In this document: piece after piece, positions 1 through 6,770 of the stretch
Numbering within the stretch: the first letter of the stretch is position 1
Layout of the letters: each line of letters starts with the position of its first letter
IMG/VR virus record: IMGVR_UViG_3300009091_000036
Coordinates: 1-35,066 of that record
Source of the DNA: a virus
Length of the DNA stretch: 35,066 nucleotides
Strand: one strand, 5' to 3'
Notes under the pieces: model-generated
Seen by the model: only the letters and a program-made list of their open reading frames with translations
The model's database searches: none
What the model was told of the DNA's origin: nothing
Program-made: the position numbers and the translations under genes

Positions 1-35
1 GCGTAAACCTCCTGGCTTTCCCTAGCGTGTATTCT

Positions 36-62
36 CGGGGGCCTCTTGGCCCCCGATTTGTT
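36..62 (+). terminator. Intrinsic terminator upstream of the first gene
   Basis: A perfect 8-bp stem (CGGGGGCC at 36-43, GGCCCCCG at 48-55) closes a TCTT loop and is followed by the T-rich tract ATTTGTTT. It probably ends the transcript of a gene lying left of the window. A TAA at 4-6 could be that gene's stop codon, but this cannot be shown from here. The stem-loop is followed directly by TTTATTGACTGG, a 12-mer that recurs after the capsid-gene terminator. Confidence 0.8.
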
Positions 63-111
63 TATTGACTGGGGCATGGGTTGATGCCTAATAGTTGTAT
101 GGAGGGAGCGC

Positions 112-543
112 GTGGGTACCTCAGCTATATTAGAACTTGGTGTAGGTGCAGCCGTTGCCCTGCTCATGATCGAGCGGGTGTATGTTTTGGTGAAGATGAT
201 TCTTGACCATAGCAAGAAAAACCCTGTTGATGAAACCATCAAGGTCATGGGGGAGCAACTGCACGATTTATATTCTTGGCACGATATCAATGACGATGAA
301 GGGGTTAAGATTTGGTATAACCGCCGCTCAGTCGAACGTGCCGTAGAAAAGATTGCCGATTCCCAGGCGACACAGACAGAGATTCTGAAGAACCTTACCC
401 GGTTAGCGGAGACTCAAACCGAGCTGACCAAGGAGATTCATAAGAATTCAGCTAATTTGTTCATGAACCTGACGCAATATCGGGAGACGACATGTCCGTT
501 TCGGGGATCATTAGAGAAGTTAAAAAACGGGGAGTCAAAGTAA
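112..543 (+). CDS. Small membrane-anchored protein with a coiled-coil tail (possible holin-like)
   Basis: The protein has 143 aa and starts at GTG 112, which has GGAGG at 101-105 six bases upstream. Residues about 5-30 form one hydrophobic membrane segment (ELGVGAAVALLMIERVYVLV), followed by a charged region with HDLYSWHDINDDEGVKIWY and then a heptad-like polar helix rich in Gln, Thr and Glu. One N-terminal membrane anchor, a Trp-His motif and a coiled coil is a layout I associate with small unassigned phage membrane proteins, some annotated as holins. Nothing in the sequence proves a lysis role and there is no endolysin nearby. The reading frame is well supported; the function is a guess. 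Confidence 0.7.
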   Translation: MGTSAILELGVGAAVALLMIERVYVLVKMILDHSKKNPVDETIKVMGEQLHDLYSWHDINDDEGVKIWYNRRSVERAVEKIADSQATQTEILKNLTRLAETQTELTKEIHKNSANLFMNLTQYRETTCPFRGSLEKLKNGESK

Positions 544-776
544 CCCTCGCAGATATCCCGATAGGACGGCAGCCTTCGCCACAAATTCCTCGGGTGCATG
601 AAGCCATAGAGCGTGAAATCCTGATACAATTTCTCGATAAAATGTTAACTTGGTTTAACGCACTCGCCCTCCAAAACTACGAAAACCCTGATGTTAACGA
701 AGTGAATGAATTTAGGCGCGAACTCTGCGCCCAGATCAACATGTTAAAAAAGTACAAATCGGCGGACGCGCCGTAA
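492..776 (+). CDS. Small hypothetical protein overlapping the membrane protein gene
   Basis: The 94-aa frame starts at ATG 492, with GGGAG about five bases upstream, and overlaps the end of the preceding gene by 52 bases in a different frame. An overlap this long suggests translational coupling, or that the true start is further in (GTG near codon 35). The product is mixed helical and soluble, with a charged N-terminus (IIREVKKRGVKVTLADIP) and a helical C-terminal half. No family is recognised. The gene ends just before a sigma70-like promoter, so it probably closes the first transcription unit of the window. Confidence 0.6.
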   Translation: MSVSGIIREVKKRGVKVTLADIPIGRQPSPQIPRVHEAIEREILIQFLDKMLTWFNALALQNYENPDVNEVNEFRRELCAQINMLKKYKSADAP

Positions 777-780
777 TGTA

Positions 781-810
781 TTGACAAGGCAAGGACTTAG
801 GACATATACT
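781..810 (+). promoter_or_regulatory. Sigma70-type promoter ahead of the gp55-like gene
   Basis: There is a perfect -35 box TTGACA at 781-786, an 18-base spacer and a -10 box TATACT at 805-810 (five of six matches to TATAAT). Transcription would start near 817, just before the Shine-Dalgarno sequence of the leader ORF. It is the best promoter match in the window and lies in one of the few real intergenic gaps. Host RNA polymerase could therefore transcribe the sigma-like gene without phage factors. Confidence 0.7.
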
Positions 811-830
811 ACTTGCTCAGGAGCTGTAAT

Positions 831-890
831 ATGACCTTGGCTATTGGGGAAAGAATACGGGCTAAGAAAGGGGTTTTGGGGAGGGGATAA
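831..890 (+). CDS. 19-codon leader ORF upstream of the gp55-like gene
   Basis: An ATG at 831 has AGGAG at 819-823, seven bases upstream. It opens a 19-codon frame (MTLAIGERIRAKKGVLGRG) ending with TAA at 888-890. The last codons contain GAGGGG, the Shine-Dalgarno of the following GTG start at 893, so the two would be translationally coupled. The GERIRAKKG part resembles the opening of helix-turn-helix regulators, so it may be a decayed start of one; a real regulatory leader is equally possible. The good ribosome site and position right after the promoter support translation. Confidence 0.45.
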   Translation: MTLAIGERIRAKKGVLGRG

Positions 891-892
891 GC

Positions 893-1684
893 GTGGCTAC
901 AGGCTGGTTCAGCTCATTGGGGTGGTGGGATCAGTATGCGGCATACGACGCATTCGATATCTATCGAGCTGAACCAACACGATCACACTTAGACATAGCG
1001 ATCCAACTTGCACTTCCTATTATACGTGTTGTGTATTCGACTCAAAAGTTCAAGATAACGTACTCTGGTGACGAAGACGACTTCATTTCCCACGCTGCGT
1101 ACACGATCACAAAAGCCATCCCTAAGATGAGTCAAAAACCACGAGAAAAGCTAGATAATGACAAGAAGTACATGCGCTATTTGTTTACTTGTGTGGTCAA
1201 CGCTTTTTACCGTGAATACGATATCCTCCATGGTAAGCACAACAAGCTTCAACGCCGGGTAACCGAGTACCGACCAAATCTCCAACCATCAAGTAGAGGG
1301 GAAAAGACCCATCAGTCTCTCGAAGCGGAGCTAACACTTCGAAGACTGCCTGGGCAGTTGTTTATCATTGCGGTGGATGCTATCCGGTTTGAGGGTAAAC
1401 CTAAGCGCATTTGTGAATATATCTTGGGACAAATGATTCATGACCGAGAAATCGCGAAGTCGGTCCTTCAGCTCATGGGTTGCAAGGACCGACTTTTTTA
1501 TGAGCAGTACTGTAACTCTGTTCTTTTCCACGCTTTCTTAACGCTTCGGCAGCACAAACCTCAATACGACGAGGAGATGGAGCAAGATATTCAGGAGGAA
1601 TTCCTGAATGAGGTTGAGGACTTCCTGCCTGAAGAGGGCTATGACGCTCTCTTTGCGGCGGAAGAAGAAAGTGAGGTGGCCTGA
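893..1684 (+). CDS. Probable late-transcription sigma-like factor (T4 gp55-type)
   Basis: The protein has 263 aa and starts at GTG 893 with GAGGGG six bases upstream. Residues about 34-125 follow the layout I recall for T4 gp55 and sigma region 2: a helix (IAIQLALPIIRVVYS), then DEDDFISHAAYTITKAIPKM, then a YMRYLFTCVVNAFYREYD helix leading to a basic stretch (HGKHNKLQRRV). In gp55 this core binds RNA polymerase and reads the -10 of late promoters. The second half is helical and ends in an acidic tail rich in Glu and Asp. At 263 aa it is longer than T4 gp55 (about 185). The gene has its own sigma70-like promoter and carries a terminator-like hairpin at 1457-1499 inside the coding sequence. The assignment rests on remembered motif similarity; an unrelated helical protein remains possible. 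Confidence 0.5.
   Translation: MATGWFSSLGWWDQYAAYDAFDIYRAEPTRSHLDIAIQLALPIIRVVYSTQKFKITYSGDEDDFISHAAYTITKAIPKMSQKPREKLDNDKKYMRYLFTCVVNAFYREYDILHGKHNKLQRRVTEYRPNLQPSSRGEKTHQSLEAELTLRRLPGQLFIIAVDAIRFEGKPKRICEYILGQMIHDREIAKSVLQLMGCKDRLFYEQYCNSVLFHAFLTLRQHKPQYDEEMEQDIQEEFLNEVEDFLPEEGYDALFAAEEESEVA
1457..1499 (+). terminator. Intrinsic-terminator-like hairpin inside the gp55-like coding sequence
   Basis: A perfect 12-bp inverted repeat (AAGTCGGTCCTT at 1457-1468, AAGGACCGACTT at 1484-1495) with a 15-base loop runs straight into six T residues (1494-1499). It is oriented to stop + strand transcription about 190 bases before the stop codon. The sequence is read in frame as part of a helix of the protein. 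Closely following ribosomes could suppress it, so it may act as a polarity or attenuation signal. Confidence 0.6.
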
Positions 1685-1685
1685 T

Positions 1686-1907
1686 ATGTCATACGCTACT
1701 CGGCAGTTTTTGCTGGCTGAAGCTGAGAAGTGGATTCAGAAGGCGACCGCCAGAATGGAAAAGAAAGGCACGAAAGGATCGTTCAGTGCGGCTGCTTCAC
1801 GCGCTGGGATGGACACTCGTGCCTATGCTAGAAAAGTTTTGAATGATCCTAATGCAAGTCCCGCGATGAAGAAAAAGGCGAACTTTGCTCGTAATGTGAT
1901 GAAGTGA
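1686..1907 (+). CDS. Small basic hypothetical phage protein
   Basis: The frame is open further upstream, but ATG 1686 is chosen because GAGGTGG lies about seven bases before it and the start sits just after the previous stop. The product has 73 aa, is basic and helical, and ends with YARKVLNDPNASPAMKKKAN and a short helix. This 'N-A-S-P-x-x-K-K-K-A-x-F-A' ending is a pattern I recall from many small unassigned phage proteins. It has no catalytic or metal-binding signature. It is the last gene before the structured non-coding segment at 1912-2043. Confidence 0.65.
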   Translation: MSYATRQFLLAEAEKWIQKATARMEKKGTKGSFSAAASRAGMDTRAYARKVLNDPNASPAMKKKANFARNVMK

Positions 1908-1911
1908 TTCC

Positions 1912-2043
1912 GGCGTCCTGAGTGTGGACGGCATAGGTGTGTTACTCCGATATTTGGGTTTTCGACTGGTCAGTGTACCAGCCAACTTTTTACCAGTTAG
2001 GAGATCCCCCCTATGTCGCTAGCCCGTTCAGGACGCCTTTTTT
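1912..2043 (+). ncRNA. Candidate structured RNA with terminator-like 3' end
   Basis: The 149-base gap between coding genes folds into nested stems by inspection. The outer stem is 10 perfect bp (1912-1921 with 2028-2037) plus a G-U pair at 1922/2027, and its 3' arm ends in six T residues (2038-2043). An inner stem of 9 bp with one G-U pairs CGGCATAGG (1929-1937) with CCTATGTCG (2010-2018). A short CTCC/GGAG helix (1945-1948, 2000-2003) follows. The centre can form CTGGT/ACCAG (1966-1970, 1977-1981) or, instead, ACTGGT/ACCAGT (1965-1970, 1992-1997). Two exclusive central hairpins inside long closing stems look like a regulatory leader or a small RNA. No known RNA family is recognised. Confidence 0.5.
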
Positions 2044-2056
2044 GGATGTATAAGCC

Positions 2057-2314
2057 ATGGATGACAGTAACCTTCTCCCTATGGTCTTTGGGGAATTGAT
2101 AGAAAGGGCCAACAAAATCGAACAGTTAACTGATGTTGTCATGGCAGAGTATTATGCTGCTATCAACAATGACGAGAGCTTGATCCCAGAAGTGGTATCT
2201 ATCCTCGGGCCGAACACCTTCGAGTTGCTCGTGAAGTACTTTGGCGGACATACAATCCGGATCCCTAAGAGCGAGGATATCCTGGCGACTGTGAGGCGTA
2301 ACAATGGGCAGTGA
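2057..2314 (+). CDS. Small protein resembling the N-terminal domain of Mor-type activators
   Basis: This 85-aa protein starts at ATG 2057, 13 bases after the T-run of the structured RNA, and has only a weak ribosome site. The segment LLVKYFGGHTIRIPKSEDIL (about residues 56-75) matches my memory of the 'FGG-x-x-I-x-I-P' strand of the Mor/C family of phage transcription activators, where it forms the dimerisation part. The helix-turn-helix that follows in Mor is absent, as the protein ends soon after. It may be a dimerising regulator lacking its own DNA-binding domain, or an unrelated virion-region protein. Its stop overlaps the start of the next gene by 11 bases. Confidence 0.5.
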   Translation: MDDSNLLPMVFGELIERANKIEQLTDVVMAEYYAAINNDESLIPEVVSILGPNTFELLVKYFGGHTIRIPKSEDILATVRRNNGQ

Positions 2315-2834
2315 CCAATCTTCGTTAGCGAGGGAGATTGCGAGTCAACTTCTAGAAGCGGTTCAAACTGGTGAAAAGACCGTTGACAAGAAGCTTATCG
2401 ACATGGCCGAGAATGTGCTGCACGCACATTCGGTATATGTGCAGTTGCTGTATGTGGCCATGGTCGTGGATCAGATCACGCAGCTCACCTACTACTTCGA
2501 GACAGTAGATGAGCTGGTCGAGACGGTGGATATCGAAGATTTTGCCGAAGCATCTACTGCCGAGAAAGTACGCGGTATCGCGGCGATGAACCAGGCGATC
2601 AAGATCAAAGTGGACGTAATCAATAGTATGATGGCGTCCAAGGATGCGATCGGAATGTTGGTTTCCAGTATGAAGGATACGTTTGGCAGTGGCGAGCTTT
2701 CGATCGCCGAAGCTGGTGTGTCGAAGACGCTGTTGGACAAGTTGAAGGGCTTACCTGCCGAACAGCGGCAACGGGTGCTGACAACTGCGGTCAATGCTTT
2801 ACGGACTTCTATGGCTGGAGAAGGCAACGTATAA
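2304..2834 (+). CDS. All-helical hypothetical protein; weak candidate small terminase subunit
   Basis: The 176-aa frame starts at ATG 2304 inside the end of the preceding gene. The sequence reads as almost all alpha helix, with amphipathic segments and few aromatics after residue 70 (for example AAMNQAIKIKVDVINSMM). Small terminase subunits of T4-type phages are similar in size (about 160 aa), helical and encoded upstream of the large subunit, and no better candidate is present before the terminase gene. This is context only: no DNA-binding motif is visible. TATAAT at 2830-2835 overlaps its stop codon but lacks a convincing -35 box. Confidence 0.5.
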   Translation: MGSDQSSLAREIASQLLEAVQTGEKTVDKKLIDMAENVLHAHSVYVQLLYVAMVVDQITQLTYYFETVDELVETVDIEDFAEASTAEKVRGIAAMNQAIKIKVDVINSMMASKDAIGMLVSSMKDTFGSGELSIAEAGVSKTLLDKLKGLPAEQRQRVLTTAVNALRTSMAGEGNV

Positions 2835-2882
2835 TGATTGACTCTCAAAAATCAATGGGAAACGGTTGACCCGAGGTGAAGT

Positions 2883-3170
2883 ATGTTTCGTGCCGCAATA
2901 CCAGTTTTGGTTGTGCTGATTCCTTTGAATATGGTTGTTCTTATCTTCGGTTTCCGGTGGCTTGGTCGGATCTATAGTGCTCGGTTTGAAGCATTGACCG
3001 CTATTGTGACTGAAGCAGTGAACTATCAGCGGGCAGAGCTAGGGGCGTTTAAGGGACGATTTTTGAAAGAGGTCTTATCCCACGACCAAGCCTTTGATGA
3101 ACTGGTAAATTTGAATGCCGAAGAGCTAGAAAGTGAAGGCAATGCCAATGGACATGAAAGCGATTCTTAA
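2883..3170 (+). CDS. Small single-pass membrane protein
   Basis: This 95-aa protein starts at ATG 2883 with GAGGTGA a few bases upstream, after a 48-base gap with no gene. Residues about 4-28 form a strong membrane helix (AAIPVLVVLIPLNMVVLIFG), followed by Arg, then a helix ending in an acidic tail. The positive residues just after the helix suggest the C-terminal part stays in the cytoplasm. No family is recognised. A role in lysis timing or anchoring is possible but not shown. The end overlaps the next gene in another frame. Confidence 0.65.
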   Translation: MFRAAIPVLVVLIPLNMVVLIFGFRWLGRIYSARFEALTAIVTEAVNYQRAELGAFKGRFLKEVLSHDQAFDELVNLNAEELESEGNANGHESDS

Positions 3171-3990
3171 AAAGGAGTTGAACGACTTTTTGTTCGCCAT
3201 AGCTGAAAGCTATGACGGGTTGGTAATGTCAAACATCCCGGATGCAAGGTTCGAAAAGGTTGTTACGGAAATTCAAGCTGCACAGGATAAAACGCTAAAT
3301 AAACTGATAGAGGTGTCCCGTCAGCTTGCAGACGAATCAGCGAAAGCGGTTATCTACCAGACTCATATGTCTGAGACCCCGAAAGAGTTAAAGGAAGTTG
3401 TGGAGGATATCGTGCCTAAACCAACGTTTCTAGGCCCTGCGCCTGCTCCTCCACGACAGGTGGCTGAGGACACCCCTCCTCAGATGAAACAGCTCTTAGA
3501 GGCAGCGGATAGGGTTTCTACCGGGGTGGGCGAGGCTCTTTTAGACTTTGGTGACGACGGGGAACTTGACCACGAACCGCCGACAATGACTCTGGCTGAA
3601 GAAAAACGAATTGAGGCAGGACTTCCTCGAAAGCTCTACCGGCCTCATATCCATGTGGACCACACTGGTCGTCAAGAAGTTTCTCCTAGTGGAAAAGGGT
3701 TAATCACGGCTCCTCCGCTGGCATCCTCTTCAGGAGCGGCTACACTTCCTGAAGTTTCATTACGCGCTCCATTGGCAGCTCGGGAACTCTTTGAACAGAT
3801 TCGAGCCGTAGCAGGTCCACTGCTTCAGGAGCGGAATAACAAGTTTCGAGAGATCGGGTTTAAAATCATAGCTTTAACTGCACAGGGGTTAGCTTTAGAT
3901 TATGCACTTCCTAGTTCTAGAGAGGTTATAACCGAGGATATGGAGGTGACTGTAGAGCCGGTCCCTTTCGCGGAGAAGATCAATGCTTGA
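3133..3990 (+). CDS. Hypothetical protein with helical ends and a Pro-rich middle
   Basis: The frame opens with GTG 3133 but in-frame ATGs at 3142, 3148 and 3154 are also candidates; GAAGG about eight bases before 3148 makes that one attractive. Counting from GTG, the product has 285 aa. Residues about 10-75 are helical, about 95-120 are Pro/Ala-rich (GPAPAPPRQVAEDTPP), and about 160-215 are flexible. The C-terminal part is again helical, from PLAARELFEQIRAVAGPLLQ onward. This looks like two folded ends joined by a linker. I do not recognise it. Its stop overlaps the next gene by eight bases, consistent with co-translation in the packaging gene cluster. Confidence 0.6.
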   Translation: MKAMPMDMKAILKKELNDFLFAIAESYDGLVMSNIPDARFEKVVTEIQAAQDKTLNKLIEVSRQLADESAKAVIYQTHMSETPKELKEVVEDIVPKPTFLGPAPAPPRQVAEDTPPQMKQLLEAADRVSTGVGEALLDFGDDGELDHEPPTMTLAEEKRIEAGLPRKLYRPHIHVDHTGRQEVSPSGKGLITAPPLASSSGAATLPEVSLRAPLAARELFEQIRAVAGPLLQERNNKFREIGFKIIALTAQGLALDYALPSSREVITEDMEVTVEPVPFAEKINA

Positions 3991-4297
3991 AGAGCGAATT
4001 TATCTCGTGGCAGTACTGGTGCATTTATTGGGTGGACAAGATGTTGTGGCCATTGACGCAATTGAGGCGCTATCTCCGGAAACGGCTTCCAATACCGCTT
4101 ACAATATGTTTCTACGAGCTGAAGGCCAAAGCATCGTTTTTGGGAGACAGGCTTTTTTCTCGGAAACAGTAGCCTCTTTTCAGGTTGAGGTACTTGCAGT
4201 AATTGACATCGAGGAAGAGGCTAATAAAGTGTGGAGACGCTCTATAGAAGTCTCGCGGGAGTTTTTCAAGAGAACAGAAGATGGCGAAAGAGACTGA
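3983..4297 (+). CDS. Small hypothetical protein just upstream of the terminase
   Basis: The 104-aa frame starts at ATG 3983, overlapping the previous gene, and its end overlaps the terminase start by 17 bases. The N-terminal half is hydrophobic helix (YLVAVLVHLLGG) followed by a helical acidic segment, and the C-terminus is a charged helix ending in ERD. The tight overlaps on both sides argue for expression together with the terminase. By position it could be a packaging accessory or part of a small terminase, but no motif supports either. A competing 61-codon frame at 3987 is a shadow. Confidence 0.6.
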   Translation: MLEERIYLVAVLVHLLGGQDVVAIDAIEALSPETASNTAYNMFLRAEGQSIVFGRQAFFSETVASFQVEVLAVIDIEEEANKVWRRSIEVSREFFKRTEDGERD

Positions 4298-6356
4298 TAT
4301 TTTCAAGGTTTTACCTTCTATCGACATCAATCAGTTGATGTACGATGGGGGGGATAACGCGATTGTTTCCGAGCTGCTGACCTACCTTCAGCAGACCGGG
4401 GATACAGATATCTTGGATAGCATCTTCTATGAGGACTACGACGAGAAACCAGTATCCCCGCGTGAGTTTCTGAACTCCACCTACTATCTCGGGCCGTTTT
4501 GCTATTCGCTCTATCCCAGGTGGAAAGAAGAGCTGTTACGAGTGCTTGACCCGAGGAACGGTATTAACGAGTGGATCTTATACGGAAGTATCGGTACTGG
4601 GAAAACCTCGGCAGCATGCGTGGCTCAGCTTTATAAGCTCTATCTGTTGAGCTGCATGAAGTCTCCTCAGAAGCTATTTGGTTTGGCAGAGCACTTCCCG
4701 GTGTACTTTGCCTTCTTCTCGGTGACTAAGGGCAAAGCTGAGGATGCCATCAACGCCAAGTTCCAGAGCATGATGAACATGTCCCCGTACTTCCGGGAGA
4801 AGCTCGAAAAGAACCCGCGTAAGGTCTTCCTCCAGGGTGCGGCGAACCTGTTTGGCGCAGGATATCGAGAACACCCTAAAAAAGACGATCTGTTCGAGTT
4901 GACCCTTCCCCATAACCTGCACCTGCTCTTTGGCTCTCAGACGCAGCACGCGCTCTCCCTGGACGTGTTTTCGGCCACTCTGGATGAGATGAACTTCCGT
5001 GCCAAAAAGTCGATTCGTGAAGAAGAGGACGAGAACTCGGCGAAATCGCTGTACCATCAAGTCCGGACCCGTATCGAGTCTCGGTTCAAGCAAGCAGGGT
5101 TCAATGCGGGGCTGCTGATCAATATTTCATCGGCACGTTCTTCTGACTCTTTCGTCGAGATGCGGATGCAAGAAGTCCGGGATCGGGCTGTCAATAACGT
5201 CCATATCTCTGACTTTGCCTTGTGGGATGTGAAACCCGGACGGTATGGAGCTAAGCGGTTTCGGGTTTTCGTAAGTTCTGGGTTCCGTTCTTCCCGGATC
5301 TTGGATAAGAATGAGGCTGTCCCAGATTTACGCGAGGGGGAGCGGATCATCGAGGTGCCTGAAACGTTTCGAGAGTCGTTCGAAACTAGTCTGGATGCAT
5401 CAATTCGTGATCTTGCCGGAGTGGCAACCGCAGCCGTCAACAAGCTGTTCCGTCGTCGAGAAGTTATCAAATTGGCCGATGGTGTCTATCCAAACCCCAT
5501 CCAACCAGAAACTATCGAGATCGGGCTGCGGACTGGGCTGGAGATCTCCGATTTCTTCGATGTGGATGAAGTCAGCCGGTACGATAACATTCAACGGCAC
5601 CTACACCATTACCCTCGGGCAGGACGGTTTGTACACGTAGACTTGGCTCGTCGTGGAGACTGTGTCGGGATCACATCGTTATGTGTCCCATTCTATTATG
5701 AGAAACATTCTCCACATACCGACAACAACGTTGAAGATGTTGTACTGAAGCTCCCATTTGTCTTTGTAGACTTCGTGTGCCGGATCAAAGCTCCGAAGAT
5801 GGACGAGATCAGCTTCGAGAAGGTACGACAGTTCCTCGTTTGGCTGAGGGATAACGTGGGGTATCCGGTTGTGCGGATTTCCTATGACTCTTGGCAGTCG
5901 ATCCACTCGATTCAGCTTCTCCAGGAAAATGGTTTCGAAACTGAAACAATCTCGGTGGACAAGACGGATGAACCGTATATGGAGCTGTTGAACGCTTTTA
6001 CGGAACACCGGCTCATGAAACCGCCACACTCTATTTTGGACGAGGAGTTGAAGAACCTGGAGCACGACATCTTGGCTGCAAAGGGGCAGGTAGACCACCC
6101 AGTTGGCCAATCGAAAGACGTGGCTGACTCATTAGCGGGGGCCTACCAGAACGCCCTAGAGTACATCCATAAGAACGGGTTTGGCGCGATCGGTTCCCAA
6201 CTTGTTCAGGAAGCGATTCTTCCGGGGTTGTTTGCTAAGCACCCGAAGGAAATCAAAGCTGCTAAGCTATCGAAAGAGATGGGGTATTCAGAACCGGTGT
6301 ACTTCGAAGATAATTATGATGGAAGGTTTTACGGAACAGGTCGAACCATCCGTTGA
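4281..6356 (+). CDS. terL: Terminase large subunit (packaging ATPase and nuclease)
   Basis: The 691-aa protein pumps DNA into the prohead and cuts the concatemer. The N-terminal ATPase has Walker A GSIGTGKTS (about 102-110) and Walker B VFSATLDEM with the Asp-Glu pair at about 235-236. The C-terminal RNase H-like nuclease shows three acidic positions: Asp in FVHVDLARRGD (about 454), Asp in RISYDSWQS (about 536) and Asp in QSKDVADSLAGA (about 613/616). Its length exceeds T4 gp17 (about 610). ATG 4281 overlaps the preceding gene, supporting coupling. All expected catalytic motifs are present, so it should be functional. The portal follows two genes downstream, as expected for a motor pair. Confidence 0.95.
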   Translation: MAKETDIFKVLPSIDINQLMYDGGDNAIVSELLTYLQQTGDTDILDSIFYEDYDEKPVSPREFLNSTYYLGPFCYSLYPRWKEELLRVLDPRNGINEWILYGSIGTGKTSAACVAQLYKLYLLSCMKSPQKLFGLAEHFPVYFAFFSVTKGKAEDAINAKFQSMMNMSPYFREKLEKNPRKVFLQGAANLFGAGYREHPKKDDLFELTLPHNLHLLFGSQTQHALSLDVFSATLDEMNFRAKKSIREEEDENSAKSLYHQVRTRIESRFKQAGFNAGLLINISSARSSDSFVEMRMQEVRDRAVNNVHISDFALWDVKPGRYGAKRFRVFVSSGFRSSRILDKNEAVPDLREGERIIEVPETFRESFETSLDASIRDLAGVATAAVNKLFRRREVIKLADGVYPNPIQPETIEIGLRTGLEISDFFDVDEVSRYDNIQRHLHHYPRAGRFVHVDLARRGDCVGITSLCVPFYYEKHSPHTDNNVEDVVLKLPFVFVDFVCRIKAPKMDEISFEKVRQFLVWLRDNVGYPVVRISYDSWQSIHSIQLLQENGFETETISVDKTDEPYMELLNAFTEHRLMKPPHSILDEELKNLEHDILAAKGQVDHPVGQSKDVADSLAGAYQNALEYIHKNGFGAIGSQLVQEAILPGLFAKHPKEIKAAKLSKEMGYSEPVYFEDNYDGRFYGTGRTIR

Positions 6357-6407
6357 TATTGGAACAATGCTTTATTGGAGTGACTCGTAAGAGTTGGAGG
6401 TTTGATT

Positions 6408-6758
6408 ATGAGCTTTCGTGATGAGGTGGCCACATATATCGAGCAGATGCTTGTCGAGGGGGTTCTTCCGGATTCCGACTTTGTGTTGGAGATGGAAGTC
6501 CCTGGTCAACAGCCTGGACCGCAAGCGAGTGGTGATGAGGGTGGGCCGAAGAGTGCTCCATCGGCCACTTTTCCGTGGATGGGGTCAGATCGCCCTCCGG
6601 TATTTAATGCCCCTGGACGAGTGATCCCCCCGGCAGCGTTTTCACAGCAGAACGCTCAGCATCCTCCGGCCATGTTCAGCGGAGCGTCTCAGGGCATGAA
6701 GGAAGAGGCGATTGCTGCTGTCCTGGCTGACCTGGAAGCTCTTCAGGCTGATGAATAG
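6408..6758 (+). CDS. Hypothetical protein with a Pro/Gly-rich disordered middle
   Basis: A TTG at 6402 is in frame, but ATG 6408 has GGAGG (6396-6400) at a proper seven-base distance, so it is used. The 116-aa product has a short N-terminal helix (EVATYIEQMLVEGVLP), a long Pro, Gly, Ser and Ala-rich stretch (about 32-90), and a C-terminal helix (EEAIAAVLADLEALQADE). Helical ends joined by a disordered linker suggest a small adaptor or scaffold-type protein. It lies between the terminase and the portal, so a packaging or portal-assembly partner is the natural guess. No family is recognised. Confidence 0.65.
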   Translation: MSFRDEVATYIEQMLVEGVLPDSDFVLEMEVPGQQPGPQASGDEGGPKSAPSATFPWMGSDRPPVFNAPGRVIPPAAFSQQNAQHPPAMFSGASQGMKEEAIAAVLADLEALQADE

Positions 6759-6770
6759 GGAGGTTGCCTC

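Noticed and set aside
65-93. TTGACT with a weak -10 (CTAATA) before the first gene
   Set aside because: The -35 is good but the -10 matches poorly; kept only as part of the repeated 12-mer observation.
2013-2099. 28-codon ORF with AGGAG upstream inside the structured RNA
   Set aside because: Not listed as a gene because its peptide is unremarkable and overlaps the next gene out of frame. It is kept only as a possible leader that could unfold the terminator stem.
2830-2835. Perfect TATAAT overlapping a stop codon
   Set aside because: The best upstream -35 candidate (TTCTAT at 2807) is poor, so a promoter is not supported.
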